A DNA stretch of 64,000 nucleotides from Paraburkholderia sp. ZP32-5 (GCF_021390495.1 NZ_JAJEJP010000003.1:124001-188000), one strand, 5' to 3'. Numbered from the stretch's first letter, positions 44,987 through 55,373 are shown. Made by a program: numbers and translations. The notes: generated by a model not told the origin, from the sequence alone.

Positions 44987-47900
44987 TTAGAACTCGTAGC
45001 CGACTTGAGCACGCACCCCAGCATCGCCCGTAGACGTCACCGATACCGCACCATTCATCAACCACTTGCCGTTCTGCGACCGATACGTCGCTCCGGCGGC
45101 CAACGCGCTGCCATTCTTGTAATTGCCAACACCGGCAGCAACGATCGTACGACCCGGGCCGGACGGCGTCATGTTCGGCATCGCCATCGCGGCCGCCACA
45201 CCTGCGTAGGCGTTTCTCGCCACCTGATTGATCGCGTGGTTCGCCTGATCAAAGCGCTGATCGGTGTAGTTATTGGCTTGCTGCACGCCTTGCGACAACA
45301 GACCATTGACTTGCCCCAGATTGACCGCATCGGTCGGCGCAGTACCTGCCGCAACATTAGTAATCTGACGCTCGTTACCAGCGGAACCCACCGACACGGA
45401 GTTATCGCGATCCGCAACCGAGCCCTGCCCCAGCGCGACGGCATTGTTACCCGTGGCGCTCGAATTGGAACCCAGCGCAGTGCTGTTTTCACCGGATGCA
45501 CTGGCATCGTTACCCGTAGCCGTACTACCGTTGCCCGTGGCTGCCGCGCCCGAACCGAGTACCGTGCTGTTGTCGCCCGAAGCAATTGCACCGGACCCGA
45601 CTGCCGTGCTACCCGAACCAGTACCAGGCAGTGCCGGATTGACCGGGCCCTCAGCATTGTTCACGATCTGCTCGCCCAAATAATTGACCTGGACGTTCAG
45701 TTGATCGTACTGGGTGAACAACTGCTTGTATTGCGTTTCGAACTGGTCCTGCAGCGCATACAACTGCCCGCCGTTGACCGCTTCCATGCTGTTTGCCGCC
45801 ACCAGACCGTTCGCCAGATTGCCGATCACCGTGCCATTAGTGCCGCCCAAGGTTGCGCGACCAAAGCTTAGATCGTCGTACACCAAAGCACCCAACGTTT
45901 GACCGGTCGGATCGACAAGACCTACCGCCTTCAACTGGGCAATGGTCACGGCGTCAGTGTTGTCGGTGCCGTTTGCGACACCTCGTACCACCCGTACGCC
46001 GTCGGTGCCTGCAACGTTGATCGCGCTACCACCAACTTCACTCCCGATCGCGATGTCGCCGTTCGCCGTGTTCTGCCGCACCAGACCGACTGAGCCGTTC
46101 ATCAGACCCGACAGGTTGGCAGTGTTTTCGGCGATGTCTGCGGTGTTCTTCGCGATGCTGCCTTCCGTGTCGGTTACACGGCCGTCAATGTCGGCAATCT
46201 TCGACGTGTTATTAGCAATGTCGGACTTATTCTGAGCGACATTCGTGTTGGTCTCCGCCAGTTGCGAGCCGTTCACTGCGTCCGAGCTGTTCGCGGCTAC
46301 ATTGCCGTCCGCGACACCCGTCAGCCTGCGCGCACCATCCGTGCCGGTGATATCCATCAACGTGCCGCCGGTGACCGACGCCACTGCGAGCGCGCGTGTA
46401 TCCGCGTCTTGCTTCACCAAGCCAACCTCACCGGTGGTTAGTTGATTCGCCAGATTCGTCACCGAACCTTCGACGTTCGAAACACGCCCGTCGATGTTGC
46501 TGATCGTCGACGTGTTTGCAGCAATGTCCGATGTGTTCTTCGCGATGCTGTCCTCAGCCGACAACATACGCGTGTTAGTTGCTGCCAGTTGCGAGCCATT
46601 AACCGCTTCCGAACTGCCAGCTTCCAGTCGACCATCCTTCACGCCGCTCAGCACACGTGCACCGTCGGCGCCAGTGAAGTCCACTAGTGCTCCACCGGCT
46701 GCCGAGGCCACCGTAATCGCCTTGGTGTCGGCATCCTGCTGCATCAATCCAAGCGAACCCGAGCCGAGTTGCTGAGTGAGGTTAGTCACGGAGTCTTTAA
46801 CGCTGCCGATTGCAGATGCATTGGTCTCGATATTGCTCTCCGCGTTGCCAATACGAGTATCCAGACTGCCAATTGCCGAGGTGTTGCCGGCAATATCAGT
46901 TGTGTTCTGCGCAATGTTGCTCTCAGCCGTACCGACACGAGTATCCAGACCGCCGATCGCCGACGTGTTGCCAGCAATATCAGCCGCATTCTGCGCAATG
47001 TTGCTCTCGGCAGACGACACACGATCGTTGGTCGCAGCCAGTTGGGAGCCGTTGACCGCTTCCTTGCTGTCGGAGTTCAACTGGCCGTCCGCAACGCCGC
47101 TCAGCGTACGCGCACCGTCCGTGCCAGTGAAGTCGATCGACGCGCCACCCGTGGCCGACGCCACCGTGATCGCCTGCGTATCCGCGTCCTGCTTCACCAG
47201 GCCGACCTTCGCGTCCAATTGTTGTGCCAAGTCCGTAACCGATCCCTCCACGTTTGCAATGGCAGTCGCGTTTCGCGTTGCATGGTCATCCAGGTTAGCG
47301 ATGGCATCACTCAAATTGTCAACAGTTTCGCCGCCAACCTGAAAACGCGGTGCAACAATCGAACCGGTTTTTGCATCATAGGTTGCCCCCCCGCCCAGTG
47401 CAGCCGCCGTCGCCACGCCGATCGAGTTCGACTTGGCCGCCTCCGAATCTAGCTGACTAACATTGACCGCGTCGGTCGCGGACGCTCCCGCCGCCACGTT
47501 TGTAACGCGACGTTCGTTGCTGGCGGAACCGACAGACACTTCGCCACTCGCAGCCGAAGCAAGCCCCGATACGGTGTTCGCACCGGGGTTGTAACCTGCC
47601 GCACCCAGATCTGCCGTCGTCGTCGATCCGCGGCCAAGTGCCACCGAGTTCGCGCTCGCCGCACTCGCGTTCTCTCCGATTGCTATTGCTCCCGTTGCTG
47701 ACACCGACGCACTGTGGCCAATCGATATACCCGAAATAGCTGCTGAGCTCACGTTTGCGTAGTAACCAATGGAAATGCCATATTTACCATCACTAACTGC
47801 GCTCCCCCCTAGTGCCGTTGCACCGCCGCCAGCAGCAGTCGAAAATTCTCCAAGAGCAACCGATCCACCGCCAGATGCCGTCGAGTTATAGCCAGTCGCG

Positions 47901-48232
47901 GTGCTGTATGTCCCAGTCGCACTCGCGAGTGCGCCCACAGCTACTGTGCCCACTGAGGACGCAAGTGCACTGGCCCCCACCGCTGTTGCGTCCGTTCCTG
48001 TCGCAGAAGCGGCGGTGGACGTTCCAGAACCAGCACCGTTCGTTGCTTGAACTGGCGTAGTAATTGTTGCTGCCGATCCGCCGCAAGGCATTCCGAAGAG
48101 AGCGAAAGTCACAGCGGCAGTTGCTGCCGCTACTCGCGCCTTACTGGCTTTTCCTCGAGTTACAGACAATTCCGACGCTGCAACCCACGACTGTGTAGAT
48201 TCATTCCAAACACAAATATAGGACTTATTCAT
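44987..48232 (-). CDS. Trimeric autotransporter adhesin (YadA-like)
   Basis: A surface adhesin of about 1,081 residues, secreted by type Vc. It starts with an extended signal peptide (MNKSYICVWNESTQSWVAA). A YadA-type head of collagen-like 14-residue repeats (AVGASALASS, ALGEFSTAAGG, IAIGENASA) follows, then a neck (RRVTNVAAGASATDAVNVSQL, in part). The stalk has three similar modules opening VGLVKQDADT or LGLMQQDADT, separated by coiled coils, and a fourth degenerate one. A second head-like block and neck, and the C-terminal membrane anchor ending QVGYEF, complete it. I chose the ATG at 48232. A terminator follows. Decayed mobile DNA flanks it on both sides. Confidence 0.93.
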   Translation of the reverse strand: MNKSYICVWNESTQSWVAASELSVTRGKASKARVAAATAAVTFALFGMPCGGSAATITTPVQATNGAGSGTSTAASATGTDATAVGASALASSVGTVAVGALASATGTYSTATGYNSTASGGGSVALGEFSTAAGGGATALGGSAVSDGKYGISIGYYANVSSAAISGISIGHSASVSATGAIAIGENASAASANSVALGRGSTTTADLGAAGYNPGANTVSGLASAASGEVSVGSASNERRVTNVAAGASATDAVNVSQLDSEAAKSNSIGVATAAALGGGATYDAKTGSIVAPRFQVGGETVDNLSDAIANLDDHATRNATAIANVEGSVTDLAQQLDAKVGLVKQDADTQAITVASATGGASIDFTGTDGARTLSGVADGQLNSDSKEAVNGSQLAATNDRVSSAESNIAQNAADIAGNTSAIGGLDTRVGTAESNIAQNTTDIAGNTSAIGSLDTRIGNAESNIETNASAIGSVKDSVTNLTQQLGSGSLGLMQQDADTKAITVASAAGGALVDFTGADGARVLSGVKDGRLEAGSSEAVNGSQLAATNTRMLSAEDSIAKNTSDIAANTSTISNIDGRVSNVEGSVTNLANQLTTGEVGLVKQDADTRALAVASVTGGTLMDITGTDGARRLTGVADGNVAANSSDAVNGSQLAETNTNVAQNKSDIANNTSKIADIDGRVTDTEGSIAKNTADIAENTANLSGLMNGSVGLVRQNTANGDIAIGSEVGGSAINVAGTDGVRVVRGVANGTDNTDAVTIAQLKAVGLVDPTGQTLGALVYDDLSFGRATLGGTNGTVIGNLANGLVAANSMEAVNGGQLYALQDQFETQYKQLFTQYDQLNVQVNYLGEQIVNNAEGPVNPALPGTGSGSTAVGSGAIASGDNSTVLGSGAAATGNGSTATGNDASASGENSTALGSNSSATGNNAVALGQGSVADRDNSVSVGSAGNERQITNVAAGTAPTDAVNLGQVNGLLSQGVQQANNYTDQRFDQANHAINQVARNAYAGVAAAMAMPNMTPSGPGRTIVAAGVGNYKNGSALAAGATYRSQNGKWLMNGAVSVTSTGDAGVRAQVGYEF

Positions 48233-48244
48233 AAAATCAACCAT

Positions 48245-49641
48245 CCATAAGGATTTTCGAGAAAATGTTTATTGATTGGCGATAGATTTAGTAAATCCAT
48301 ATTCTCAAAGAAATCGCCATCGATAAACATCGCGGGCTATCGGCCATCTGAATTCCGGTGACTTGCGGTTTCGAGACAACTGCCTCGGAATAAGACTGAT
48401 GGCGAAGAATCGGCTATGAACATGGAGACCAGCCTTTCGCGGCGTGATGCGTGTCAGGGTGCTATTCAGTCTTCGCCCTCGACTCTTACGGCAGCATGAA
48501 TTCGAAAAAGCCGATGTTAGTCATTTATTCAATACATATTGAGAATATGGTTGAACTATACGTGGCGAGTAATGCTCATCCAATGGGACCAGTCCGAAAA
48601 ATCACGGAATTTCCCGCCCGTAGCCCTTCGCTTCGTATCACTGTCAGATTCAATCGCCCAAGGGTTTCGTGCAGGATCCGCCAGCATCAAGAAGCAACTC
48701 GCGTCCACAAAACGAGCTAGCGCAGTTTGTCGAATACAAGGAAAGGTTTGTACAAGGGACCGACACATGAAGCGACGGCCGACTTTCCATCAAGCGTCGC
48801 CGTTAATGAGGCCTCGTTCGCGCGGACGCATCCCCATCAAGGCCGAACAGAAGAGTGTGCCCCGAGCTTGACCATACATCCCCGTTAGGATGGCTTCTTG
48901 AAGCAATGGTCACGAAAAGGCGAACATCTGGCGGTGGCCGTATCCATTCGCAGGGCGAGGAAAGCTGGCAGTTCTACCCGAACGACACGGAACAGATTAC
49001 GAAGATTGATGCTCCACGGTGAGCAGATCGCAATCTACCGCGCGAAACGCTATCACTACGCCTGGCACAGGCTCGTCGCGGCGGCACCAGACGTATCATC
49101 GCTCCGCAGACAGATTCGGCCTTCTTTGCGCCGTTGTCATCGAGCGCGTTACTGAAGATCACGGCGACATCCGTCGGCGCGTTCGGGATCAACATCCTGC
49201 TCAAGACGGGCGCGAGGCTCCATTTGGAAGGATGGTTCAAGATGGATGATCTCGCCGGTCAACAGGCGATGGTGTCACGGAACCCGGCAAGCCGGTCAAA
49301 TTCTTCGTCGGTGAGCCGTCGTTCCGGCATACCTTGAAACGGCGTGCGAACACATCAACGAGGTGCACCGCTACGCGCTGCTATTCGATTACACGGGCTA
49401 TCCAAAAGGGGGAGCACGGCCGCCCGCAAATTAGGCCCGCAAACCGGTACAACTTCTCTGAAGAAAAACGCTTTCAGCTCTCCAAGCGGATATTACGTAA
49501 TCTTCGCAGCCCAATGATCATCGTCAATTTAGTTGCAACGAAAGACTCCGACATCACCTTCCCTACTCATTTGCCACCAACGTCATCTGTCACATTCTCC
49601 ATGTGACTTCCATGCCGCATGTTCAAACAAGCTCGCGTTTT
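48245..49641. other. Long stretch without a recognisable gene
   Basis: About 1.4 kb between the adhesin start and the end of the hybrid kinase gene. The first 100 bases are AT-rich and should hold the adhesin promoter. Beyond, all frames are short; segments such as INEVHRYALLFDYTGYPK (plus strand, near 49353-49407) look like pieces of real proteins, but I cannot assign a family. It probably represents decayed genes. Confidence 0.5.
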
Positions 49642-52600
49642 TCACGCCCTCAAATCTCTCGCATCTTCGACAAGCATGTCGCGCAACGACTGTTTAAGCT
49701 CATCGAGCCTCCCGGACAACGGCGCCTCAAGATCGCCCCTGATATCGGCCTGCACGCGTGCACAAGCTTCCGCCAGATCACGATACCCGAACACGGCGAG
49801 CGCCCCGCGTATGGAATGCAACTGCGCAAGTACAGCGTCGACGTCCTGAATCGCTTCTGCTTCGTCAATCGCGGCAAGCGCTTCCTGTGTGGACGTCGTG
49901 AAGGTTTCGCGAAGATGCCGGGGCAACGCATTCGGGCCGAACTTTGCCTCGTCGGCGTTCGAAACCGTACTCAGCTCCACGCCCCGCCTCGAGGCAATGG
50001 CTGCCACGACGTCGTGGAGTTTCTGCAACGACAATGGCTTGATCATCACGCGTTCCATGCCCGCGGCTTCGCATCGTCGAAGTTCCTCATTCGTGGCGTG
50101 TGCGGTCACCGCCATGATCGGCAACTCGGGCCGCAGCTCATGCACGGCTTCGGCAAGCTGATAGCCGCTCAAGCCAGGCATGTTCAAGTCGGTCAGCAAT
50201 ACGTCCCACTCCTGGGTGTCAAGCAACTCCAGAGCGTGATGCCCATTCCAGGCGGCTTGCACATCGCAGCCTAGCGACGTCAGTTGTTCTGCTATCAAAA
50301 GCCGGTTTGCCGCATTGTCTTCGGCAACCAGAACTTTCAGGCGACGCATCGGCAGCGGAGTATCAGTCCGCGTCAAGAGATTCGTCGTGGTTGCCGGACC
50401 AGGCAGTGACTCGCCAAGCAGTGTCGCTCGCATGCTCGCGAAGAGACCGTTCAGGCTCAGGCACGAAGCGCTCACGATCTTGCCGGCACGGATGGCATGC
50501 GCGGGCCCTTCGGGGTAACCATCGACGACCCGTGTCGCTTCTTCGACCAGTCGATTCTCATCATCGGGCTGCCACTGCTCGCGCGAGCCCCAGATCACCA
50601 GCACGGCGGCCGACTCCAGTTCGGCTCCCGAGATCGCCGCCGGATGTCGATACGCGCTGACCTCCGCGCCCCATCGCGTGAGGTGCGGCAGCGCGAAATC
50701 GCACCATTCGTCCGCGGAGCTGAGAAACAGCACGGATTGACCGTCGAAGGGACGCCCGCTTTCGAGCTTCGTAGAACCCTTGCCTAGCGGCAGACAAACC
50801 GTGAAGCGACTGCCGACGTGGAGCGTGCTCGTTACGTCGATGCTTCCGTGCATCGCCCGAACCAGGCGCTGGCACAGCGCCAGTCCAAGACCGGTACCAC
50901 CGAAGCGCCGGTTGATCGATACATCAACCTGTGAGAACGCGCGGAACAACCGTTCGCGATGCTCGGTCGAGATGCCGATGCCAGTATCTTCAACTACGAA
51001 GCACAGCGTGTACGCCGCGTCGCTCGACTGTTCGATGTCCGCTACGAGAGTGACCTTGCCGTGCTGGGTAAATTTGATCGCGTTACTCAGCAGGTTATTG
51101 AGGATCTGGCCTACGCGCGTGGGGTCGCCCCGCATGGTCTGCCCGATCGCGAGATTCAGGCGCGCAAAGAGCCCTATGCCGCGTGCCCGGGCGACTGGTT
51201 CGAAGATCTTCAGCACGCGCTCTATGACTTCGAGGACATCGAATTCGATACTCTCGATCGTCATCTCTCCGGCTTCGATCTTGGAAAAATCGAGAATGTC
51301 GCTGATGACGGCGAGCAAGCCATCCGACGCCGAGCGCACGGTCGCAAGCCGGTCACGCTGCGAGCTCGACAGCGGCGAATTCGCAAGCAGTTCGAGATTG
51401 CCGAGGATGGCATTCAGCGGCGTACGGATTTCGTGGCTCATCGCGGCGAGGAACGCCGACTTGGCTTGATTGGCGGAGTCCGCGGCCAGCTTCGCTTCGC
51501 GCAGTTCACGCTGCAGCCGGCGATTCTCCGTCACGTCGGTAAAGGCGCCCACCAGCACGTCAATGCCCTTGAAGCGCGCGGCGGAGACGCTAGCGGCAAG
51601 TTCGATGCTCTCGCCGCTGCACGCAGGAAAAACGAAGTCCTGGCGTAACACGCCGTCGGTCTCGTTGATCGCGAGCGTGTGTTCGAACGCCGCGTAACGT
51701 ACAACCAGCGCGTCCGCCAACGCCTTGGCGTCACCGACGATACGAGAGCCCATCTCTTTCATCAACGGGCTATCCAGCAATCGCTCACCGCTTTTCCGCG
51801 AAACCAGCGCGAGCCCTACAGGTGCCGTATGAATGAGCGTGCGGCTCAAATCCTCGCTTTCAAAAACACGCGCGGAGTCGGCCAGCAAAGGAGCAAACAC
51901 GCGACTGCGGAACGCCAGCAGCAGTGTCCACACTACGACGAGAATGATGACCGTCGCGGCAGCCGCCGCGCTCACCTGAGCCAGCACACCCGCCGCCATG
52001 TCGCGCCACGAGAACACGTAGAGCAGCGTCCAGCCGGTATCGGCGATTGGCTCGCTGAGTACGAAATAGCCATTACGGTAAGCAATCGCCGCGCTGGACG
52101 ACGTGGAATGCGCCAGCGTGCGCTGCAGACCAGCCTGCTCCGCGGCGCGGCGCTTGTCGTCGTCTGAGCCCAGCCGCGCCACGATCTTGCCGTTTGGACC
52201 GGTCACGGCGTAGGTTCGATCTTCACCGCGTCCGACCAATGAGCTCAGCAAGGTCTGCGGATCGTATTCGATGGCGACCACGGCGAACGGTTCACCATTG
52301 CTGCGCGCCTGAGATACGAGACGCAGCCGCACTTTGCCGGTGATTGGATCGGTAGCTGGCGCTAGCCAGTAGACCGGTTGCAAGTAGCCGCCGGATCGGT
52401 CGTTGACCCGCGGCGTGAGCCTGGCAAAGTCCACCTTCAGCGACTCGATAAGTTCGCTCACGTGCGTGGGCGCACCAGCTGACAGGACCGGTGCGGGCAC
52501 AACGATCAATTCCTGATGCGGGCTATAGATATATCCGTCGACGTCGACGTTATTGCTGAGCGACGCGGAGGCATTACTCAACGCGAACTGTTGCGCGAGA

Positions 52601-52995
52601 GCGAGGTAGCGACGAACCAGCGCCGCGTCCTTGAGCGCACTGGTATCGGCGGCAAAGAGCACACCGGTCGGCATGGTCGGCCTCGGAATGACGAGCCGGT
52701 TGCCGTCTTGCAGGAACGCGTCGTAAGCCGCGCCGTCCGACATCTGCAGCGATGGCCACGACAGTTCGATGTAGCTGACAGTACGGCGCAGCGACGTCTC
52801 GGCTTCGTGCACCGCCGCCGCCACGCGAGTCCGGTCGTCCGCGACCTGGTGACGTTCGTCCGACATGAAATTGCGCACCGCGTAGATGCAGGTCACCGCG
52901 AACGTGAGGAACGCGACCAGCGTCACCACCACGCCGCCGCCCAATAGCAGCATGTCCTGATAACGCTGTAGACGTCGCAAAGGTGTCGTTGGCAC
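49642..52995 (-). CDS. Hybrid sensor kinase with receiver and Hpt domains (RcsC/BvgS-like)
   Basis: A 1,117-residue membrane sensor kinase. An N-terminal helix (about 17-40), a large periplasmic sensing part with a Cache-like look, and a second helix near 350 lead to a PAS-like segment. HisKA (MSHEIRTPLN, His521), HATPase (GTGLGLALCQRL), a degenerate receiver-like block (about 760-850), a true receiver with D936 (LLTDLNMPG) and an Hpt domain (QLHSIRGAL, His1060) follow. This allows a full His-Asp-His phosphorelay to a separate regulator. Two RcsB-like regulators are encoded divergently just upstream, and the adhesin gene lies downstream on the same strand. Confidence 0.92.
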   Translation of the reverse strand: MPTTPLRRLQRYQDMLLLGGGVVVTLVAFLTFAVTCIYAVRNFMSDERHQVADDRTRVAAAVHEAETSLRRTVSYIELSWPSLQMSDGAAYDAFLQDGNRLVIPRPTMPTGVLFAADTSALKDAALVRRYLALAQQFALSNASASLSNNVDVDGYIYSPHQELIVVPAPVLSAGAPTHVSELIESLKVDFARLTPRVNDRSGGYLQPVYWLAPATDPITGKVRLRLVSQARSNGEPFAVVAIEYDPQTLLSSLVGRGEDRTYAVTGPNGKIVARLGSDDDKRRAAEQAGLQRTLAHSTSSSAAIAYRNGYFVLSEPIADTGWTLLYVFSWRDMAAGVLAQVSAAAAATVIILVVVWTLLLAFRSRVFAPLLADSARVFESEDLSRTLIHTAPVGLALVSRKSGERLLDSPLMKEMGSRIVGDAKALADALVVRYAAFEHTLAINETDGVLRQDFVFPACSGESIELAASVSAARFKGIDVLVGAFTDVTENRRLQRELREAKLAADSANQAKSAFLAAMSHEIRTPLNAILGNLELLANSPLSSSQRDRLATVRSASDGLLAVISDILDFSKIEAGEMTIESIEFDVLEVIERVLKIFEPVARARGIGLFARLNLAIGQTMRGDPTRVGQILNNLLSNAIKFTQHGKVTLVADIEQSSDAAYTLCFVVEDTGIGISTEHRERLFRAFSQVDVSINRRFGGTGLGLALCQRLVRAMHGSIDVTSTLHVGSRFTVCLPLGKGSTKLESGRPFDGQSVLFLSSADEWCDFALPHLTRWGAEVSAYRHPAAISGAELESAAVLVIWGSREQWQPDDENRLVEEATRVVDGYPEGPAHAIRAGKIVSASCLSLNGLFASMRATLLGESLPGPATTTNLLTRTDTPLPMRRLKVLVAEDNAANRLLIAEQLTSLGCDVQAAWNGHHALELLDTQEWDVLLTDLNMPGLSGYQLAEAVHELRPELPIMAVTAHATNEELRRCEAAGMERVMIKPLSLQKLHDVVAAIASRRGVELSTVSNADEAKFGPNALPRHLRETFTTSTQEALAAIDEAEAIQDVDAVLAQLHSIRGALAVFGYRDLAEACARVQADIRGDLEAPLSGRLDELKQSLRDMLVEDARDLRA

Positions 52996-53202
52996 TCGGT
53001 ATCCCCTGTCTCATGTGAACGATTGCGCGATTCTACGCACGCGCCCGAAGCTAAACGCTAAACGAACGGATTCGGACATGTCCCATCTATTTCCGGGGGA
53101 AATACGGACCGGTCCTGGAGGCACTCCGCGCGCGCCCGCGTAGAGTACTCGAATTAATCGGAGGACATCTCAGAGTCCGAATCAGATTACAGGGGAGCCC
53201 GA

Positions 53203-53922
53203 ATGCGAATCAACATTGCAGTGGCCGATAGCCACCCGGCAGTGCTAGTCGGCGTCGAACGCGTGCTATCGAAGTTCGAGCAATTCAACATTACAGGAAC
53301 CGCGCGCAACGTCGGTGAGCTGGAGGCATTGCTCGCGGCAAAGCACTGCGACGTGCTGGTCACTGACTATCTCGCAGCAGCACACTCACGTCGCGACAAG
53401 CTGGCATTTCTTGGCAATATCCAGCGCCTTTATCCGGCGCTGCAGATCGTGCTCTTCACCATCGGCAATCAACCGGCTGTGGAGCGCGCGGCGCTCAATA
53501 TCGGCATTCGCTCGATCGTCAGAAAAACGGACGAAGAGGAAATGTTGGTTGAAGCGGTGCGCGCCGCGAGTCATCAGATTCCGGCTCGTGTACTCGCCCC
53601 GCCGGACTCCGAGCACTCTCATACGGTCAATCCGGCCATCGCAAGCGACCGGGCCGTACCGCACGCTGTTTCGCCTTTCTCGAGTCTCACCCCACGCGAG
53701 TTCGAAGTGCTGCGCCTTTACGCGTCTGGACTCACCGTGACCCAGATTGCGCAGCATCTGAATCAGGCGCGTCAGACAGTCAGCGCGCAGAAGCTCAGTG
53801 CGATGCGCAAATGCGGAGTGGCACGCGACGTCGACCTGTTCCGGCTCGTCTATGAAAACCCACTATCGCTGCGTCTCGACGATTCGCACTCGACTGGTTT
53901 GATGCCAGCCGGTCAGAACTGA
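53203..53922 (+). CDS. RcsB-like response regulator 1
   Basis: A 239-residue LuxR/NarL-type regulator closest in pattern to RcsB. The receiver has the phosphoacceptor D55 (VLVTDYLAA), but the second acidic residue of the usual pair is Ser-His (AVADSHPAV), so phosphorylation may be altered. The helix-turn-helix reads LTPREFEVLRLYASG and TQIAQHLNQARQTVSAQK, the last part being RcsB-like. GGGGAG precedes the ATG. It is divergent from the hybrid kinase and followed by a second such regulator. Confidence 0.9.
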   Translation: MRINIAVADSHPAVLVGVERVLSKFEQFNITGTARNVGELEALLAAKHCDVLVTDYLAAAHSRRDKLAFLGNIQRLYPALQIVLFTIGNQPAVERAALNIGIRSIVRKTDEEEMLVEAVRAASHQIPARVLAPPDSEHSHTVNPAIASDRAVPHAVSPFSSLTPREFEVLRLYASGLTVTQIAQHLNQARQTVSAQKLSAMRKCGVARDVDLFRLVYENPLSLRLDDSHSTGLMPAGQN

Positions 53923-54269
53923 TCTCTCACACGTCCCGCTGCCGGGAAATCAATCCGCGCAGCACTGCCTGATCGACGCAAGTCCTGTCGATCGACTCAT
54001 CTCCCGCCAGTTTGCGCGTCGTCGTTTGCTCCAGTCGGCCCGCTCCCGACCTCCCACCGCAGTTGCCGCCTATTCCCGCGGATCGCCCTTCAAGCCGCTC
54101 ACCCTGAGCGGCATCCGGATGCCAATCCGCAGAAATACGACTATGCGGCGCCCCGGCTTCTGACAATGATCAACTAGCGTTAAACGGAATCGTTTTCGGT
54201 GAAAGACTTAAAGCTTCGAACTATACTTATCTCAATATTCCATTTACAAATACCCATCTGGGGTCTTCC
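53923..54269. other. Intergenic gap between the two RcsB-like genes
   Basis: About 350 bases with no convincing frame. The last 90 bases are AT-rich and lead into the second regulator gene, which therefore probably has its own promoter. Confidence 0.5.
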
Positions 54270-54938
54270 ATGCAAATCAACGTCGTGCTCGCCGACGACC
54301 ACCCGGCACTTCTCGCCGGTGTAAAGTACGCGCTCGATCCAGCAAAAACCATAAAAGTTACTGGAACGGCACAGAACTCCAGCGAGATCGTTGAGCTGCT
54401 CGAATCCGTCCCCTGCGACGTGCTCGTGGCCGATTACGCGATGCCCAACGGCGCGTACGGGGACGGCATCCCACTTTTCTCCTATCTGCGACGGCGCTAC
54501 CCGGAATTGAAGATCGTCGTCTTCACGATGGTCGACAACCCCGCTATCGTGCGTGAGGTCTCCCGTCTTGGCGTGCACTCGCTGATAAACAAGGCGGACG
54601 ATCTCAGCCAGCTGATCTCCGCGATTCACGCCGTTTACGCACACGCCACGTACTATCCGAGCGAAGGAAATTACCCGACTCCGAAGAGCGAACGAGTGGA
54701 GTTGTCCAAGCGGGAAGTTGAAGTCGTTCGACTTTATGTTTCGGGGATGTCGATTGGCGAGATCGCCCAAAAACTCAATCGCAGCAAGCAGACAATCAGT
54801 TCCCAGAAAGTCACCGCAATGAAGAAGCTCGGCATCGAGCGCGATGCCGACCTGTTCCGCTATGCCTGGGAAGCGGGTCTGGGTGGCTCGACCGCCACGT
54901 CCGCAGCCGATCAGCCTTCGTCGGATCACAACAGCTGA
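54270..54938 (+). CDS. RcsB-like response regulator 2
   Basis: A 222-residue RcsB-type regulator. The acidic pair ADDHPALL and phosphoacceptor D55 (VLVADYAMP) are intact, followed by the RcsB-like YGDGIPLFSYLRRRYPELK and the DNA-binding part LSKREVEVVRLYVSGMSIGEIAQ with RSKQTISSQK. It therefore looks the more canonical of the two. GGGG lies before the ATG. It is the likeliest phosphate acceptor of the hybrid kinase at 49642. Confidence 0.92.
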   Translation: MQINVVLADDHPALLAGVKYALDPAKTIKVTGTAQNSSEIVELLESVPCDVLVADYAMPNGAYGDGIPLFSYLRRRYPELKIVVFTMVDNPAIVREVSRLGVHSLINKADDLSQLISAIHAVYAHATYYPSEGNYPTPKSERVELSKREVEVVRLYVSGMSIGEIAQKLNRSKQTISSQKVTAMKKLGIERDADLFRYAWEAGLGGSTATSAADQPSSDHNS

Positions 54939-55045
54939 GATAACTCGCCTTCTTTTCCCTTCATTGCGCTTAGCTCCCTGCCACAAAGGTGACACGTTTT
55001 TCTCCTGAATCGCAGTAGCGTGCGCCTCTCTTTCATTCCGATCTT

Positions 55046-55369
55046 TCAGATCGAAGGCCCAGTAAACCGCAAGCCGATAACGCCGGTAAGCGCGAGGCCA
55101 AGAAAGAACAACCGCATCCAGCCCGCCCCCTCCTGAAAGCAGATCATGCCGATCGCGACCAACCCGATCGTGCCTATACCGGTCCAGATCGCGTAAGCGG
55201 TGCCGATCGGCAGAGACGAAAGCGAACGTGCCAATAAATAGATGCTGCCCAATCCCGCACCGATTGCGATGAGGCTCGGCATGAGCCGTGTCCATCCGGC
55301 GCTCAGCTTCAGAGAAACGCCCATAACGATCTCCAGCATCGCGGCAAAAAGCAACATTGCCCAGGCCAT
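55046..55369 (-). CDS. Small multidrug resistance (SMR) exporter, Gdx/SugE-like
   Basis: A 107-residue four-helix protein. The essential membrane glutamate is E13 (AAMLEIVMGVSLK), and the helix-3 region SLPIGTAYAIWTGIGTIG is typical of SMR proteins, with a pattern nearer guanidinium exporters than QacE. The ATG at 55369 begins 5 bases after the GST stop, so it is in an operon with that gene, ahead of which MarR-type boxes lie. The exported compound cannot be fixed from sequence. Confidence 0.88.
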   Translation of the reverse strand: MAWAMLLFAAMLEIVMGVSLKLSAGWTRLMPSLIAIGAGLGSIYLLARSLSSLPIGTAYAIWTGIGTIGLVAIGMICFQEGAGWMRLFFLGLALTGVIGLRFTGPSI

Positions 55370-55373
55370 GTCG

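Noticed and set aside
45300..47900. Repeats that could suggest a CRISPR array
   Set aside because: The repeats are in frame within the adhesin coding sequence, of uneven length, and encode head and stalk motifs; there are no equal direct repeats with unique spacers.
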